A stretch of 64,000 bases of DNA, from contig JAUCBJ010002096.1 of NCBI GenBank assembly GCA_032718475.1, positions 1 through 64,000 of the forward strand, given 5' to 3'. Shown here piece after piece: positions 33,620-45,430 of the stretch (positions within the stretch are counted from its first letter, which is position 1; every line of letters starts with the position of its first letter). Position numbers and translations under genes: made by a program. This DNA is from Nemertoderma westbladi. Lineage: Eukaryota; Xenacoelomorpha; Nemertodermatida; Nemertodermatidae. Under the pieces are notes generated by a model. That model made no database searches. It had not been told where the DNA came from and worked only from the letters and a program-made list of their open reading frames with translations.

Positions 33620-35620
33620 TCAATAAACAATAGCCGCTCCTATAAATGTTTTGGATGTACAGGTTTTATTAGAAAGTCTGTGGGCCTGCAGGTTCGCTCC
33701 CCCCCCCCCCCCCCCCCCCCCGACGATTTGGTCTTGAAGACCTGGGAACGTAGGTCCTTTCAAGACCCTAAAACTCAAGTACTGAAAATGACTATTACCA
33801 AAGAGATTGTGACTTTTCATCTTAATATAAACTGCATTAAGATGAAGTACACCAACTTTACACTCAATGATGTGTTTATTCATGATAGTTTTTACCGAAT
33901 TCTAGGTAACCAGCAGATAGAAAAACTGAGAAATTTTGGTATTGTGTAATATATAATCTGAGGGTCAGAGTGTAGTCACTAAGACATACTCGTAAAAACG
34001 AAAATTACAGCGATGCCCGCATTAAACGAGACCTTCATCAAGTCTATCTCTATTTATTGCGATGTGGCGTGGGTGTCCTTGATGCTTCGAACACCTATAA
34101 TATCTCAGTGTCTATTCTCTACTGGATCATGAAAAAACGGAATATTATTTATGGTTCCATGGTCGAAGTATATCTATTCCTCATCCATGTTGTGATATAT
34201 GAAAGGACCTAGCGGTTGGTACGATGAAACTCTACACTTTTTGTTATACTTGGTTATATTTGTTAAAATTTTAAACAATTGATCCATCAACATTACTATA
34301 CCTTATTTTTTCAAGATTTATTTCGTAGACTTATGAAATGGATAAAATCTTGAAATGAAAAAATATCCTTGAAAGAATCGACCTTGAATGTTGTTACCCC
34401 ATTACCCCATATTGGGACCCCCCCCCCCCCCCCCCCCCTCTTCATAAAGTAATGACATATTTTGCGTTTTATTGGTGCGTAAGGTAGGGGGGGGGGGGGG
34501 GGGGTAGGTGATAGAACCAAAATAGTTAGTTAGTTGTTTATTGACAAATAATAGTAACATAATGTTTAACAATATAATAATATATAACACAATTTGTGTA
34601 AATTATGAGAAAATAATCGTAATCTAGCGAAGGCAAGTAGAAAATTATCTGGTATATAAATTGAAATACACACGTAAACAGGGTGCACTGATACACCTAC
34701 ATTTATTATGTTCGCATAATTCCAGAACTTAGTACATGATTGGGGCCTTCTTAAGATGTATCTTAGTAGAAAGATTTTTACCGATATTGCTATTGAGAAT
34801 ACCATACAACACACAATAGTCAGTCATACGCCATGGCCTACTATATTTTTATACGGCCTAACAGGTCACTTGGAGTGGCCTCTTAAAAAGAGGCCAGATA
34901 TTTTGATAGAGTGCATAACGTTTTCAAGTGCAAGTCCTAACATTTTTTCTGTGAGTCCATAACGAACAATTCCTCAATAAATAAGGTTTGCCACCATATT
35001 TTCTGCTTTTAATTATCAAAGTTAAAAAATTTGATACATCTACCTCGCATTGTGAAAGTTATAACGTATTTCGTTAAACGTTTCAAAATAATTTGTCAAA
35101 ATAAAATTGGGTAATCATTTTTCTTTTGAATTGCATTTATTATGCATCCATTTGCATGTGAGTCCGTAACGGGTACTACAGTATATTTACATGAATCAAA
35201 AGAGATACAACTCTTTTTTTATAAATAAGTAAATATGTACCATTAAATCCATCAGCCACCATCGGTAAATGTTATTTATATTGTAAAGTTAGTAATAAAT
35301 ATGCCAGTTAATTTCGTAAATTGCGTATGGATGTGAGTCCGTAACGATTGAATTGCCCTCCACCGAATTTGGTTGCATAATGTGATCGGTGGGTTTCCTG
35401 CATTTCCTCAGACACCTCTTGCTCTTTAGTCTTTATGTCCATTTAAATTCCTCCAAAATCGTTTTGGGTTAGGTTAGATCGTAGATTCTGAGACAATTAG
35501 AGTTAGCACCCAAGTTCTTCGACAGGAAAATCTTTAGTCTACGTGTTGACCTTTTAGATTCTATAAAATTTTCAGCTATTGGATCAGAGGCATCGCCTCC
35601 TCGACTCATCAAAAGGTTAT
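33620..35620. other. Gene-free AT-rich region with homopolymer runs
   Basis: No gene recognised. Contains a C run at about 33,699-33,721, a C run at 34,419-34,438 and a G run at 34,487-34,504, plus three occurrences of GTGAGTCC(G/A)TAACG (about 34,951, 35,158 and 35,335). Minus-strand sequence at 35,469-35,630 has a protein-like open frame ending at 35,469 but no recognised family. Confidence 0.5.
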
Positions 35621-35624
35621 ACAG

Positions 35625-36350
35625 ATTCCTATGCGTAGGTGTAGGCATAGGTGTAGGTGTAGGCGTAGCGTTTATGCCGCTTTGGGGTGTAGGCGTAGGC
35701 GTAGGTGTAGGCATAGGTGTAGGCGTAGGTGTAGGTGTGGCGTTTACGCCCCTTTGGGGTGTAGGCATAGGTGTAGGTATAAAGGTATAGGCGTAGGAGT
35801 AGGTGTATGCGTAGGTGTAGGCATAGCGTTTATGCCCCTTTGGGGCGTAGGTGTAGGCATAGGCGTAGGTATACAGGTATAGGTGTAGGCATAGGTGTAG
35901 GCGTAGCGTTTATGCCCCTTTGGGGTGTAGGCATAGGTGTAAGCATAGGCATAGGTGTAGGCATATGTGTAGGCATAGGTGTAGGCGTAGGTGCAGGCGT
36001 AGGTGTAGGCATAGGCATAGGTGTAGGTATACAGGTATATGCGTAGGTGTAGGAGTAGGTGTAGGCATAGGTGTAGGCATAGCGTTTACGCCCCTTTGGG
36101 GTGTAGGCGTAGGTGTAGGCATAGGTGTAGGCGTAGGTATACAGGTATAGGTGTAAGCATAGGTGTAGGCGTAGCGTTTATGCCCCTTTGGGGTGTAGGC
36201 GTAGGTGTAGGCATAGGTGTAGGCGTAGGTGTGGGCATAGGCGTAGGTGTAGGCGTAGGTGTAGGCATAGGTGTAGGCATAGGTGTAGGCGTAGGTGCAG
36301 GCGTAGGTGTAGGCATAGGTGTAGGCATAGCGTTTACACCCGTATACCGG
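35625..36350. repeat. GTAGGC/GTAGGT hexamer minisatellite with hairpin inserts
   Basis: About 720 bp of GTAGGY and ATAGGY hexamers punctuated seven times (near 35,668, 35,738, 35,826, 35,907, 36,082, 36,174 and 36,330) by GCGTTTATGCCCCTTTGGGG-like blocks that can fold as CCCC-TTT-GGGG hairpins. Proline/threonine or Arg/Cys/His open frames through it are repeat artefacts. Not the nematode TTAGGC or vertebrate TTAGGG telomere repeat. Confidence 0.9.
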
Positions 36351-36980
36351 GCATACTAATCCTTGAATTATATTTATATTTATGAGGAAGACAGCTTAGC
36401 ATGGAAAACTAGATACAGTAAAGGGTACATATTATTGGGCTCCGATCCCCTGTGTTCACCCAGATTTTGTGTTGTAGAGAAAGGAAGGGTTAATCCCCAG
36501 TCAATTTGTTTCGGGGGAGTTCTATAATATTGCTCCTGGCCCTAGGGTGTGAAGGTGGTGGGGGGCGCGGCGTGGGTGTTCCAGATTCGCAATATCTACC
36601 CTACAATACATAAAATTATTAAAGGTCTGTTGAAGGTCTGTAAACCTTCAACTGTTCTTCCAACGATGTGTAGTAGGTACTGTAAAAACTGTAAAACTGT
36701 AAAAATTATACTGGCTTACCAACGATATGTAGTAGGTCTATAACTGTAAACTTTTTACTGGCCTACCAACGATATGCAACTGATGGAAGTGTGTTACTTG
36801 TATCGCACATGTACTTATGTAATTCCATAGTGAGATATTGATCGATATAAAATTACGTATGGCTTTCTATGCAATAAATAAAATTATTATATTAAATTTA
36901 TTACATATACAAAACAAAACAAAAACCCTATTTAAAATTTAACATGGAACTAGTACAATGACAAGTTGAAACAACAAAAA
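36350..36980. other. Gene-free region with short ~60-bp tandem repeat
   Basis: Three degenerate copies of a unit containing ACCAACGATATGTAGTAGGT at about 36,660-36,780. The AT-rich end (36,880-36,980) would be the 3' end of the neighbouring minus-strand retroelement. Confidence 0.45.
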
Positions 36981-36982
36981 AT

Positions 36983-39127
36983 TTAAAATTCGTCTGCTAG
37001 CCCAACACCGCGCAGACCCGCCCCATCGCCAAATCCCAGAGCCCGCCAAGACTGACGTCCCCCTCGGAGGCAGAGGGAGTTGGACCGGAGGAGCGCGAAC
37101 TGCAACCGCCGGCGAACACCCCCCAGAACGCACACGAGGCCCCTCTCTCTCATACCATCCCGTCTAGACACAAGTGTCTCGGCGAGATGGCGGATTAAGA
37201 TCTGGGCCTCAACGCACCATACACCATCGGTGGTGCCGACCAGAGGGGTGAACGCCATCCTCCGGTCCTCGCAGACGGTCCGGTAATGCAGCTTCTTTAG
37301 CCGGCAGGGACTGCCGGCAGTAGGGACTCAGTCGAGCGGTTGGTCTGGGCGTAAGAGGTGGCGTCAGCATTTAAAACCGCGATATCGAACGATGCAACTC
37401 TCTGGTTAGCCCAGACCCCCCGCTCGACCAAGTCTGCCCGCCGACCTCCCGACCCTCTCTGTCGAGGTAACCCCGGGACAGGGTCACCTCCCGTTCTACG
37501 TTCGAGTTCCCGAACACGGAAACCAACAGGTCCCTGAAGACCTCCCAAATCTCGTCATGGCATTTAATAATTAAACCGCCAGACTTGCAGCTCAGTGCAT
37601 GGGTGGTGGAGAAATGACCCTCACAACCCTCGCACTTCTCGGGGAGACCTGGCGGGGTGAGGCCATACCGGAGGGACAGGTTGTCCCGGAACTCCTCCGG
37701 ACTGAGGTCAGTGGAGTCGAGGACACTCGGTTGGCAGTCAGCCAGCCCCCGGTCTTATTGAGAACTGCCCGAGTCGCGGTTCGCTGTCGGTCGGCTGGTA
37801 GTGCCCCCAATGCTGCCTCCCGCTTCTCCTTGTAGGCAGAGTCCTGAGACACCCAGCTCTCAGCGAGTACGCTGCGCAGCTTGGCGTTATGGTCTGCCAC
37901 ATGGAGGGGTTGTCCCAAGAGTATTGCATCTCGGACTACTGCCGTCCCCTCCTGGGAAGCTGCGCGCGTCGGTCCATGTCGCATGGTGGGGTCCCGCAGG
38001 CCGATGCCACCATGGCGAGCTGGAAGGAGAACCAGCTCCTCATCAGCCGAACCGAGTAGGCTTCCAAATAGGGTGGGGATGTATCGCCGGAGGAGCGTAG
38101 TCTGGATCGGGGTTACGTCTTCCACGTCTGTGGGGACAACTCGCAGCAGGTAGTCCCACTCTGCCTGTACACAGCGGGACAACCCAGTGTGTGCCGTTTG
38201 GGGGAACTCCGTAGCGACTTCCGCGAGTTTGTTTATGCTGTCCACCCACCCGGAAACCTTCTCATCAACGAACTCCTTGAGACCAGAGTGCTCCCCGATG
38301 TAGCCACCAAGGAATCGGTGTCCATTCACTATGTGGACCAGGCTAGCACCAAACATTGCCTCCGAATCAGCCTCCCACCCCGGCTTGACGATGAGATAGC
38401 TCTTCGTCGGCTCGGGGTTGTATCCGATGCTGGGGCCCACCTGGAGGAGCTCCAACCACCATTCCCAAATCCCAGACAAACTGCCCGCCGAGGAAGTGTC
38501 GTCAGCGTACCAGCATTGGCATTGCGATGGGATGGTGGGTTGTGCTGCCTGGTCGTCGTGGAATGACAGTTCAGGGTCTGGTGACGTCGCCATTGGTTTG
38601 GAACTTGACTCGACGGGTGGCGAAGCGGATCCATCGGGTGGCGGCCCAGATTCAGGGGGTGGCGAACCGGAAACACCTGGTTGCGAACAGGGCTGGATCC
38701 ATGACGAACTGGACTCACCACATGGCGACTGTGTCACAATGGGTGGTGCCAAAACCAACTCGCTTAGTGGCGAACCAAATCCACTACGTGGCGAACCGTA
38801 TTCACTGGGCGTCGGTGAACTGAACTCGCTGAGTGGCTGAGAACCCAACGATAATGCAGGTCGGGGAGAACCGGGTTGGATGGGTTCTTCCGGAGCCGAC
38901 GGGGATTGTACCTCGCGCAACTTCCGGACCATGGGCAGGGTCCCGCAGCCATAGCCCAACATCGCGAGGGTGTCGCCTTGACTCCAACCCTCTTGGCTCC
39001 ACAAGGGGGCGGAGGAACCGGACAGATAAAGGGCGGCGTGCCCATTGTAGGCATTGAAGAGGTACCTCGAGCACCTATGCCAGTATAAAATTCCGTATAC
39101 ATAGCCATATATAATAAAGAAATACAT
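36983..39127 (-). pseudogene. 5'-truncated YADD reverse transcriptase (non-LTR-like retroelement), copy 1
   Basis: Main open frame 39,127 to 37,592 (511 codons), then frameshifts into other frames down to 36,983. Visible in order: SQEGWSQGDTLAM (motif B region, residues ~44-56), a Pro/Ser/Gly/Glu-rich stretch (~72-200), CWYADDT with catalytic YADD (207-210), HRFLGGYIG and a downstream thumb-like region. In a shifted frame near 37,690-37,560 there is a CEGCEGHF...H...C...H zinc-binding pattern. Near the end are RVASFDIAVLNADATSYAQ, AQILIRHLAETLVSRRD and a Leu-Leu-Arg-Ser C-terminus. The layout fits an RT family I recognise from cnidarian and molluscan genomes, without a clade name I can defend. 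At least two frameshifts, so inactive. Confidence 0.78.
38528..38914 (-). repeat. In-frame ~21-bp minisatellite inside the RT ORF
   Basis: Degenerate tandem units of the type GGTGGCGAACCGGATCCAC (plus strand), ~21 bp, coding for a Pro/Ser/Gly/Glu-rich insert between the QGD motif and YADD. The unit length is a multiple of three and the frame stays open throughout. Comparable RTs as I remember them have only a short linker here. Confidence 0.65.
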
Positions 39128-39149
39128 TTACAATAATATTTAACTAAAA

Positions 39150-40535
39150 TGTATGTATGTGGAACCTTTGACCCATTTTGTGGAAGCTTTGATCATTGTG
39201 TGGAACCTGTGACCCTGTGAAACCTTTGATCCTGTTGAACCTTTGACCCAGTTCAACCTTTCATCCTATGTAATCATTGACCCTATGGAACTGTTGATTT
39301 TGGACTGTTACCTTAATTGACTTCCTTTCTCAATTGGTAATTAGTTTACTTAATTACGATGCTATGGAACCTTTAACCATGTGGAAAATTTGATCCGTGG
39401 AACCTTTGGCCTGTGGAAAATTTGATCCTGTGGAACCTTTCACGCAGTGGTACCTATGATCCTCTGGAACCTTTCACCCAGTTGAACCTATGATCATGTG
39501 GAAGCTTTCACCCAGTGCAAACCTATGATCCTGTAGAACCTCTCACCCAGTGGAACCTATGATCCTGTGGAACCTTTCACCCAGTGGAACCTATGATCCT
39601 GTGGAACCTTTCACCCAGTGGAACCTATGATCCTGCTGAACCTTTCACACAGTGGACCCTATGATCCTGTGGAACCTTTCACCTAGTGGAACCTATGATC
39701 CTGTGGAACCTTTCACACAGTGGAATCTATGATCCTGTGGAACCTATCACCCAGTGGAACCTATGATCCTGTGGAACCTTTCACCCAGTGGAACCTATGA
39801 TCCTGTTGAACCTTTCACACAGTGGACCCTATGATCCTGTGGAACCTTTCACCTAGTGGAACCTATGATCCTGTGGAACCTTTCACCCAGTGGAACCTAT
39901 GATCCTGTGGAACCTTTCACCCAGTGGAACCTATGATCCTGTGGAACCTTTCACCCAGTGGGACCTATGATCCTGTAGAATCTATGATCCTGTGGAACCT
40001 TTCACCCAGTGGAACCTATGATACTGTGGAACCTTTCACCCAGTGGAACTTATGATCCTGTGGAACCTTTCATCAAGAGGAACCTATGATCCTGTGGAAC
40101 TTTTCACCCAGTGGAACCTATGATCCTGTGGAACCTTTCACCCAGTGGAACCTATGATCCTGTGGAACCTTTAACCCAGTGGAAACTATGATCCTGTGGA
40201 ACCTATGATCCTGTGGAACCTTTCACCCAGAGGAACCCATGATCCTGTGGAACCTTTCATCAAGAGGAACCTATGATCCTGTGGAACCCTTCACCCAGTG
40301 GAACCTATGATCCTCGGGAACCTCTCACCCAGTGGAACCTATGATCCTGTGGAACCTTTCACCCAGAGGAACCTATGATCCTGTGGAACCTTTCACCCAG
40401 TGGAACCTATGATCCTCGGGAACCTCTCACCCAGTGGAACCTATGATCCTGTGGAACCTCTCACCCAGTGGAACCTATGATCCTCTGGAACCTTTCATCC
40501 AATGGAACCTATGATCCTGTGGAACCTTTAAAATG
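39150..40535. repeat. 17-bp satellite organised as a 34-bp dimer
   Basis: Alternating half-units GTGGAACCTTTCACCCA and GTGGAACCTATGATCCT. The left ~300 bp are degenerate and of mixed type, and the rest is homogeneous in dimer form, with occasional single-half insertions (for example near 39,970 and 40,200). Confidence 0.92.
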
Positions 40536-40539
40536 AAAT

Positions 40540-41600
40540 CCACTAATTTGTATTGTATTCACTATTCACCTCATTTTGTTTATTAGATAGTTTGCGATTT
40601 AATAATTCATCGATTTACAATTTTCATTCTGATACCCTTGGCATCAAATTCCATGCTGAATTCTGGTAACACACAATAACGCGCAAGGGGAATAGAACGG
40701 GTTACTGTGACAAGCTATTCCTATCGAAACAATAAGCAAAAGTTAACAGGATTATATTAAAATTTTTTATTTTTTGCTTCTAAGTGGATTTTTTCCAGTT
40801 TTACTTTGTAGTGTCTAAATGTTTTAAATGTTACAGTTATTGGTAATTTCAATGAAAAACTGCAGAAATAATATTATCGGAAATAATGGAAATAATAAGA
40901 AATAAGTTTTGGAGGTTAGGGATTTCTTTTCAAAATTACTTAGACCATTTCGCGATATCTTTAGCCAAATGGTAAAGTGATTAAAGTTTAAAGTGATGAA
41001 TTTTAGTCAGTCAATATGACAATCGAGTAAGCACCCAAGGCTGCCATACCAGGCAGGCTCTTTACTTAGATAGAAAACGGTCTAAGTTAGTAAAGCACGT
41101 CCATAACAGCTCATTTAAATACCCATTCAGCAACAATCCCTTGAGAATTATAAGTGCAATACTAGTACCTAAATGGGTTTTTAAAATGTGTAATGGTATC
41201 ATGATTTGGTTACAAGGCTCTGAGCAGAGCAATGAAATATAATACATGTCAGTGCGCTTAATGATATGTTAACTTATATAAAATATCTAAATAACTTTCT
41301 CATAGTGTAATGGATTTGAGCCGCTGGCATGGTCACCACTACTGGCACGGTCGCCAATGATTTTACAGAAATTCTAAATTTAAATCACTACTATTTGAAG
41401 CTATGGAGTAAATGTATTTGATTCTATTGTATGTCCTTTGAAACATTTTTACATGTGGGTCGCGATTCATACCATTCATCACTGAATCACAAGCCCCAGT
41501 CGCACAAATTACTCATACTCATTCAAAAAGTGCCTGGAATTCACAAACCTGGTTGAAAAAACCATGCTACTAATGTTCACAACCGTAACCCTATTCACAG
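40540..41600. other. Gene-free AT-rich region
   Basis: No ORF, RNA or repeat family recognised. Confidence 0.4.
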
Positions 41601-42650
41601 ATTTCAATGATTCACCTAACTTCCGGCTTCATCATCCCAAACAGCAGAAGTCAATTGCTCAAGAATGTCATCCTCGGAGCATATGCTCCATACACTTGCC
41701 GAGGATTGTCGAAGTTAACTGGCAAAATTTCGGTTTTCTTTGAGTTAATCAATTTATCAAAACTAGATTTTGAAAAAATGAGTAAGCACTTCACCGGGGG
41801 TTGAATGCAATGAACCAATAAACTGGGGAACTGCTGGGATTCTTCCAGTGACTTTGAGGGTACTCCTAACGCACCAACATCAGATCAAAAAGGTGCTTGG
41901 CTCTTGGGTCATCGAATTCTGGATTCACTAGCGGGTATTAGCATGACCTCAGCTGGAATAACTTATTCGGGAATCCCATATGCGCTCTAAATATGCTAAA
42001 CATCTGTGATCGAGAGACTGAATCAAAGGCCTATATGAAGTCAACAAAGACAATAATATCCAGATGTCTGTCTTTCTCTGTTGACAACGCTTAAATTATC
42101 TATGATCAAAGAATGCTATGTAGAGTTAACGGTGACAGGACAATATCTCCAACCAGACACTATATAACATTGGAGGTGTCTCATTGCTCCTCCCAAGCTT
42201 GATACTGAACAAAGCTACCTCCGCTTTGCAGGTGATTGTTTTCGCCTTGAGGTGTCTGTGCTCAATCTTGTGCTTTGGCAGCCCCATGGTGAAAATAAAC
42301 ATGGTGGAGAGCCCACGACATCTTGAGACGCCTCTTAAAGGACACTGGCCTTTAAGATGTGGAGAATCTCGCGAAAGTCATGGGTGATAAGGAGTTATGG
42401 TGGCTTAATTTTGTAGATGAAGCGGCATAGTATTCTTAATGCACGCTGCATTGGACCATGTTAATTATGGATTGCATTCCGTATTTACATGTAGCTGTCC
42501 CTCAAAGGGAGAATCCCTGGTGCGATTCATTAGGAATCTATTGTCTATAAATTGAAACAACAGTCGTAAACATGTGATTTTGTCTGAGATTACTTTCGTA
42601 AGGCCTCCAACAGTCACTGCCAGTCAATTTTCAGCAATTATGTTTAATCC
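41600..42650 (-). pseudogene. Decayed LINE reverse transcriptase fragment (LINE-a, copy 2)
   Basis: Nucleotide-level similarity in order and orientation to the LINE at 48,030-49,300: for example GAATCCCAT... followed by GAGAGACTGAATCAAA and CCAGATGTCTGTCTTTCT. Reverse translation near 42,000-42,065 gives HLDIIVFVDF, a stop, then AFDSVSRSQ, which is RT motif A with a nonsense mutation. Motif A is better preserved here than in copy 1. Heavily mutated with many stops and no functional product. Confidence 0.65.
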
Positions 42651-45430
42651 TGGATGATAAAGCTGACTTCGCAAAGCTGTGAAATTTTCACTAACAAATT
42701 GATAACCAATTCGCGATGGCACAATTTTGAAAAAGTATAAATATTCTAATCCGTAACATATTACCTCTTTATATCCCATTCCCCCTTTACAAATTCATGC
42801 CCCACCCTTACCTGCCTTCTTGCTATAAATCGTGTGGGTATTACTTATCTGATAGATAGAATATTATGAAAATCGAGGAATAATAATAAGTGTCATTAAA
42901 TCCATTATCCTCACAACTCACATAGCACAGTTACGAAAATTAATTTAGTCCAATGTTCTACTGACAAGTCCATTGTTTCTGAGCCTAGTGAGGTCATAGA
43001 TCGCTTAGTGGAGTGGGTGGGAAGATGGATCGGTTTGTAACTAACATTGTTTAGAGGTTCGTTTTGACACATGTGTGCATGCATGAATGCATCCTAGAGT
43101 AGGGAGTGATCGTTTTGATGGTTTTCGTCGCGCCAATGGTTGACCTTATATAAATAATCGCAAAGCACAATGAGGTAATTTGGTATTGATTATATATATT
43201 GTTATCAATAGTCATTATTTATTATTAATTATTAATATATATTCATATAAACAGTAACATGATGATGAAAAAATAAGAGTTTTTTTTGTAATCAAATAAA
43301 GCTTTCAAGAATGTGGTATGTTTTAACTAGAGATTGTAAATATTATAGGAACTAATGGTCTGAGATGGCTAGGGATATTCTCAAAGTGAAACCAAGGCAG
43401 CTTTATTTAATTTAACCCTCACAATAACTAGGTTTCTATTACATCGTCGTCTGAGATATTGTTGTCTTTGCTGTTTTCTGGAAGGGGTTTTTAAAGTGCG
43501 TCTTGAGTTCAATATCGCTCAATGACGAATGATCAATGATGATCGTTCAATTGATCGACTTTGGAAGCGAATTTATGGCTTAACTTTCCTTTCCAGTCTA
43601 TTATGGATTACCAGATTTATTTCGGATCATTGCTGTTTAAAATAATATTTTTTCTTATCGGGATATTTTGGTTGAGCACCTTTTTTATTGTACTACAATC
43701 GGCAGTCATTCCCTTACTATTTGTTCAAGGTGCATTAGGTTTACGAAATGAGGCGGGGATGGCACAATGTGTAGTACTGTGGTCTGGTAGGGTTGTTCAC
43801 CACATCAATTATTGGCGGATAATATGAAATGTTATTTTGATTGTACAAATATTTTTTATTTTTGATGTTAAAAAAAATTACTTTTTATGTCGGCAATCAT
43901 AAGTACTGTCAGTTCCATACTAACAATGATATAGTGTAATGTTTTTAACATAATGTTATACAAAGCAATTCTCTCCTATCGTTATCAAGGTCCTGTCCAG
44001 TTCATAGAAAGGGCAATTATATTTCCCCCAGTGTTTTTATGATTATATTTTAGTTCTATTTTTTTCACAATTAATTAGTAATTCTTAATTAATATTTGTG
44101 AATGTACCCATTAACAGTCAAAAGCCCCACCATAGTGTTGTGTTTAATCCTGCATTCGTATTCCTTGGCATATCAGACTCCCGAGATAGTGGGTGTGAGC
44201 CCTGCGAGAAGGTGCAGGGACGGCCTCAAAGGTTCTATACTGGGCTAATGTCTGCCAAACGAGTAGCAGTGTATTTTATGAATTTTAGTTCTGGGAGGAC
44301 TGCACTGCAAATAGGTCGTGAGTCTGTTGAGGTTGAAGTCCCTGCTGAAATAGAGGACGGGTAATCAACCTTTAGTTTTTTAGGAAAGCCCCTCCATCGG
44401 ATAGTCAAATATCGTAAAGATTTATTTATCCAAAAGTTCCAATATCCACAGGGTTATTGAGTTAACTCTAACAATTGATGTCAGACCTTCTTATTCCTTG
44501 AGTTTCCTGTCCCAATGTAAAAACCATACATACTCTGAGTCGGTGCTTGATTGGATGCATTGCGCACTTCTTTGTTCTATAATGCATGACTTGATCTGAA
44601 TGCAAATGTGTTGATCTAATTTCAGATTTGCATAAAATTATAGAATCTTGGAAAAGCCAATTAACTAATCAATATCCACTCCTTCTGGAGTTGTTAATCT
44701 TTCATCACCCTCTAACTGCAAGGAGGTCCCTGTTTGATCTGTGTCCGAGCCAATTACAACTTTGTAATTGGTACATTGATATGATAACCTACCTTCTCAG
44801 GTCATGAAATAAGTGTTGGGTAGTGAGAGTATTTCATAGAGAGTGAAAGTGGCAGCTACATAGTCCACAGTTAAATTGACTGTAGTCCAGTCAATTTAAG
44901 CAAAAATAGGGTGCAACCGAAAATTAATTCGTAAATCATCCGAACCAATTTTCATTCTACTACTATAATCAGCCTACTGCATTGTAACTACGCATTGATG
45001 TCGGCTTATATATATATATATTTTTTTTATTGACAACGATTTAATAACAATGATGCCGCACACCAGCAAATCAGTCAAAATAAACGCGGTCGTATTCCAG
45101 CTTATACATATACATGTTATAATCCTATTGTAAATTCCTAAGGCTAAATATGAAACACTGATAAAGTAAGTAAACATTTAAACGGTATATAAGTAATAGA
45201 TTCATCAGGCAATGGTATATAAATATATAAGATTGAGTAAATAAATTGGCTACATGATACAATTGATCTGGTCTAACTAAACACGGTGCAATGTAGTAGA
45301 GTGTAAATGGAACTAACTATATGTTAACGAATTGATGGGAAAAAAAAGAAAACTAGATGAGTAAGACTAAACTTACACTGAAGAGTCAAATGCAACACAT
45401 ATACTTAAGCTATATATACACTATATATAC
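42650..45430. other. Gene-free AT-rich region
   Basis: Two short open frames (43,561-43,827 and 44,098-44,364, plus strand) match no family I know. A TA-repeat and T-run lie near 45,007-45,030. Otherwise no structure seen. Confidence 0.4.

Noticed and set aside
34940-35350. Hammerhead ribozyme signal in the GAGTCCGTAACG motif
   Set aside because: It lacks the CTGATGA and GAAA core elements and the flanking helices, so the resemblance to a ribozyme stem is superficial.
35469-36328. Pro-Thr-Met repeat peptides and Arg-Cys-His-rich peptides
   Set aside because: Translations of the hexamer minisatellite in different frames.
35625-36350. Interstitial telomere repeat
   Set aside because: GTAGGC/GTAGGT hexamers differ from TTAGGG and TTAGGC and are broken by hairpin blocks; there is no evidence of a chromosome end.
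44098-44364. 88-residue plus-strand frame
   Set aside because: No recognisable domain, splice signals or homologous copy; length is within chance expectation.
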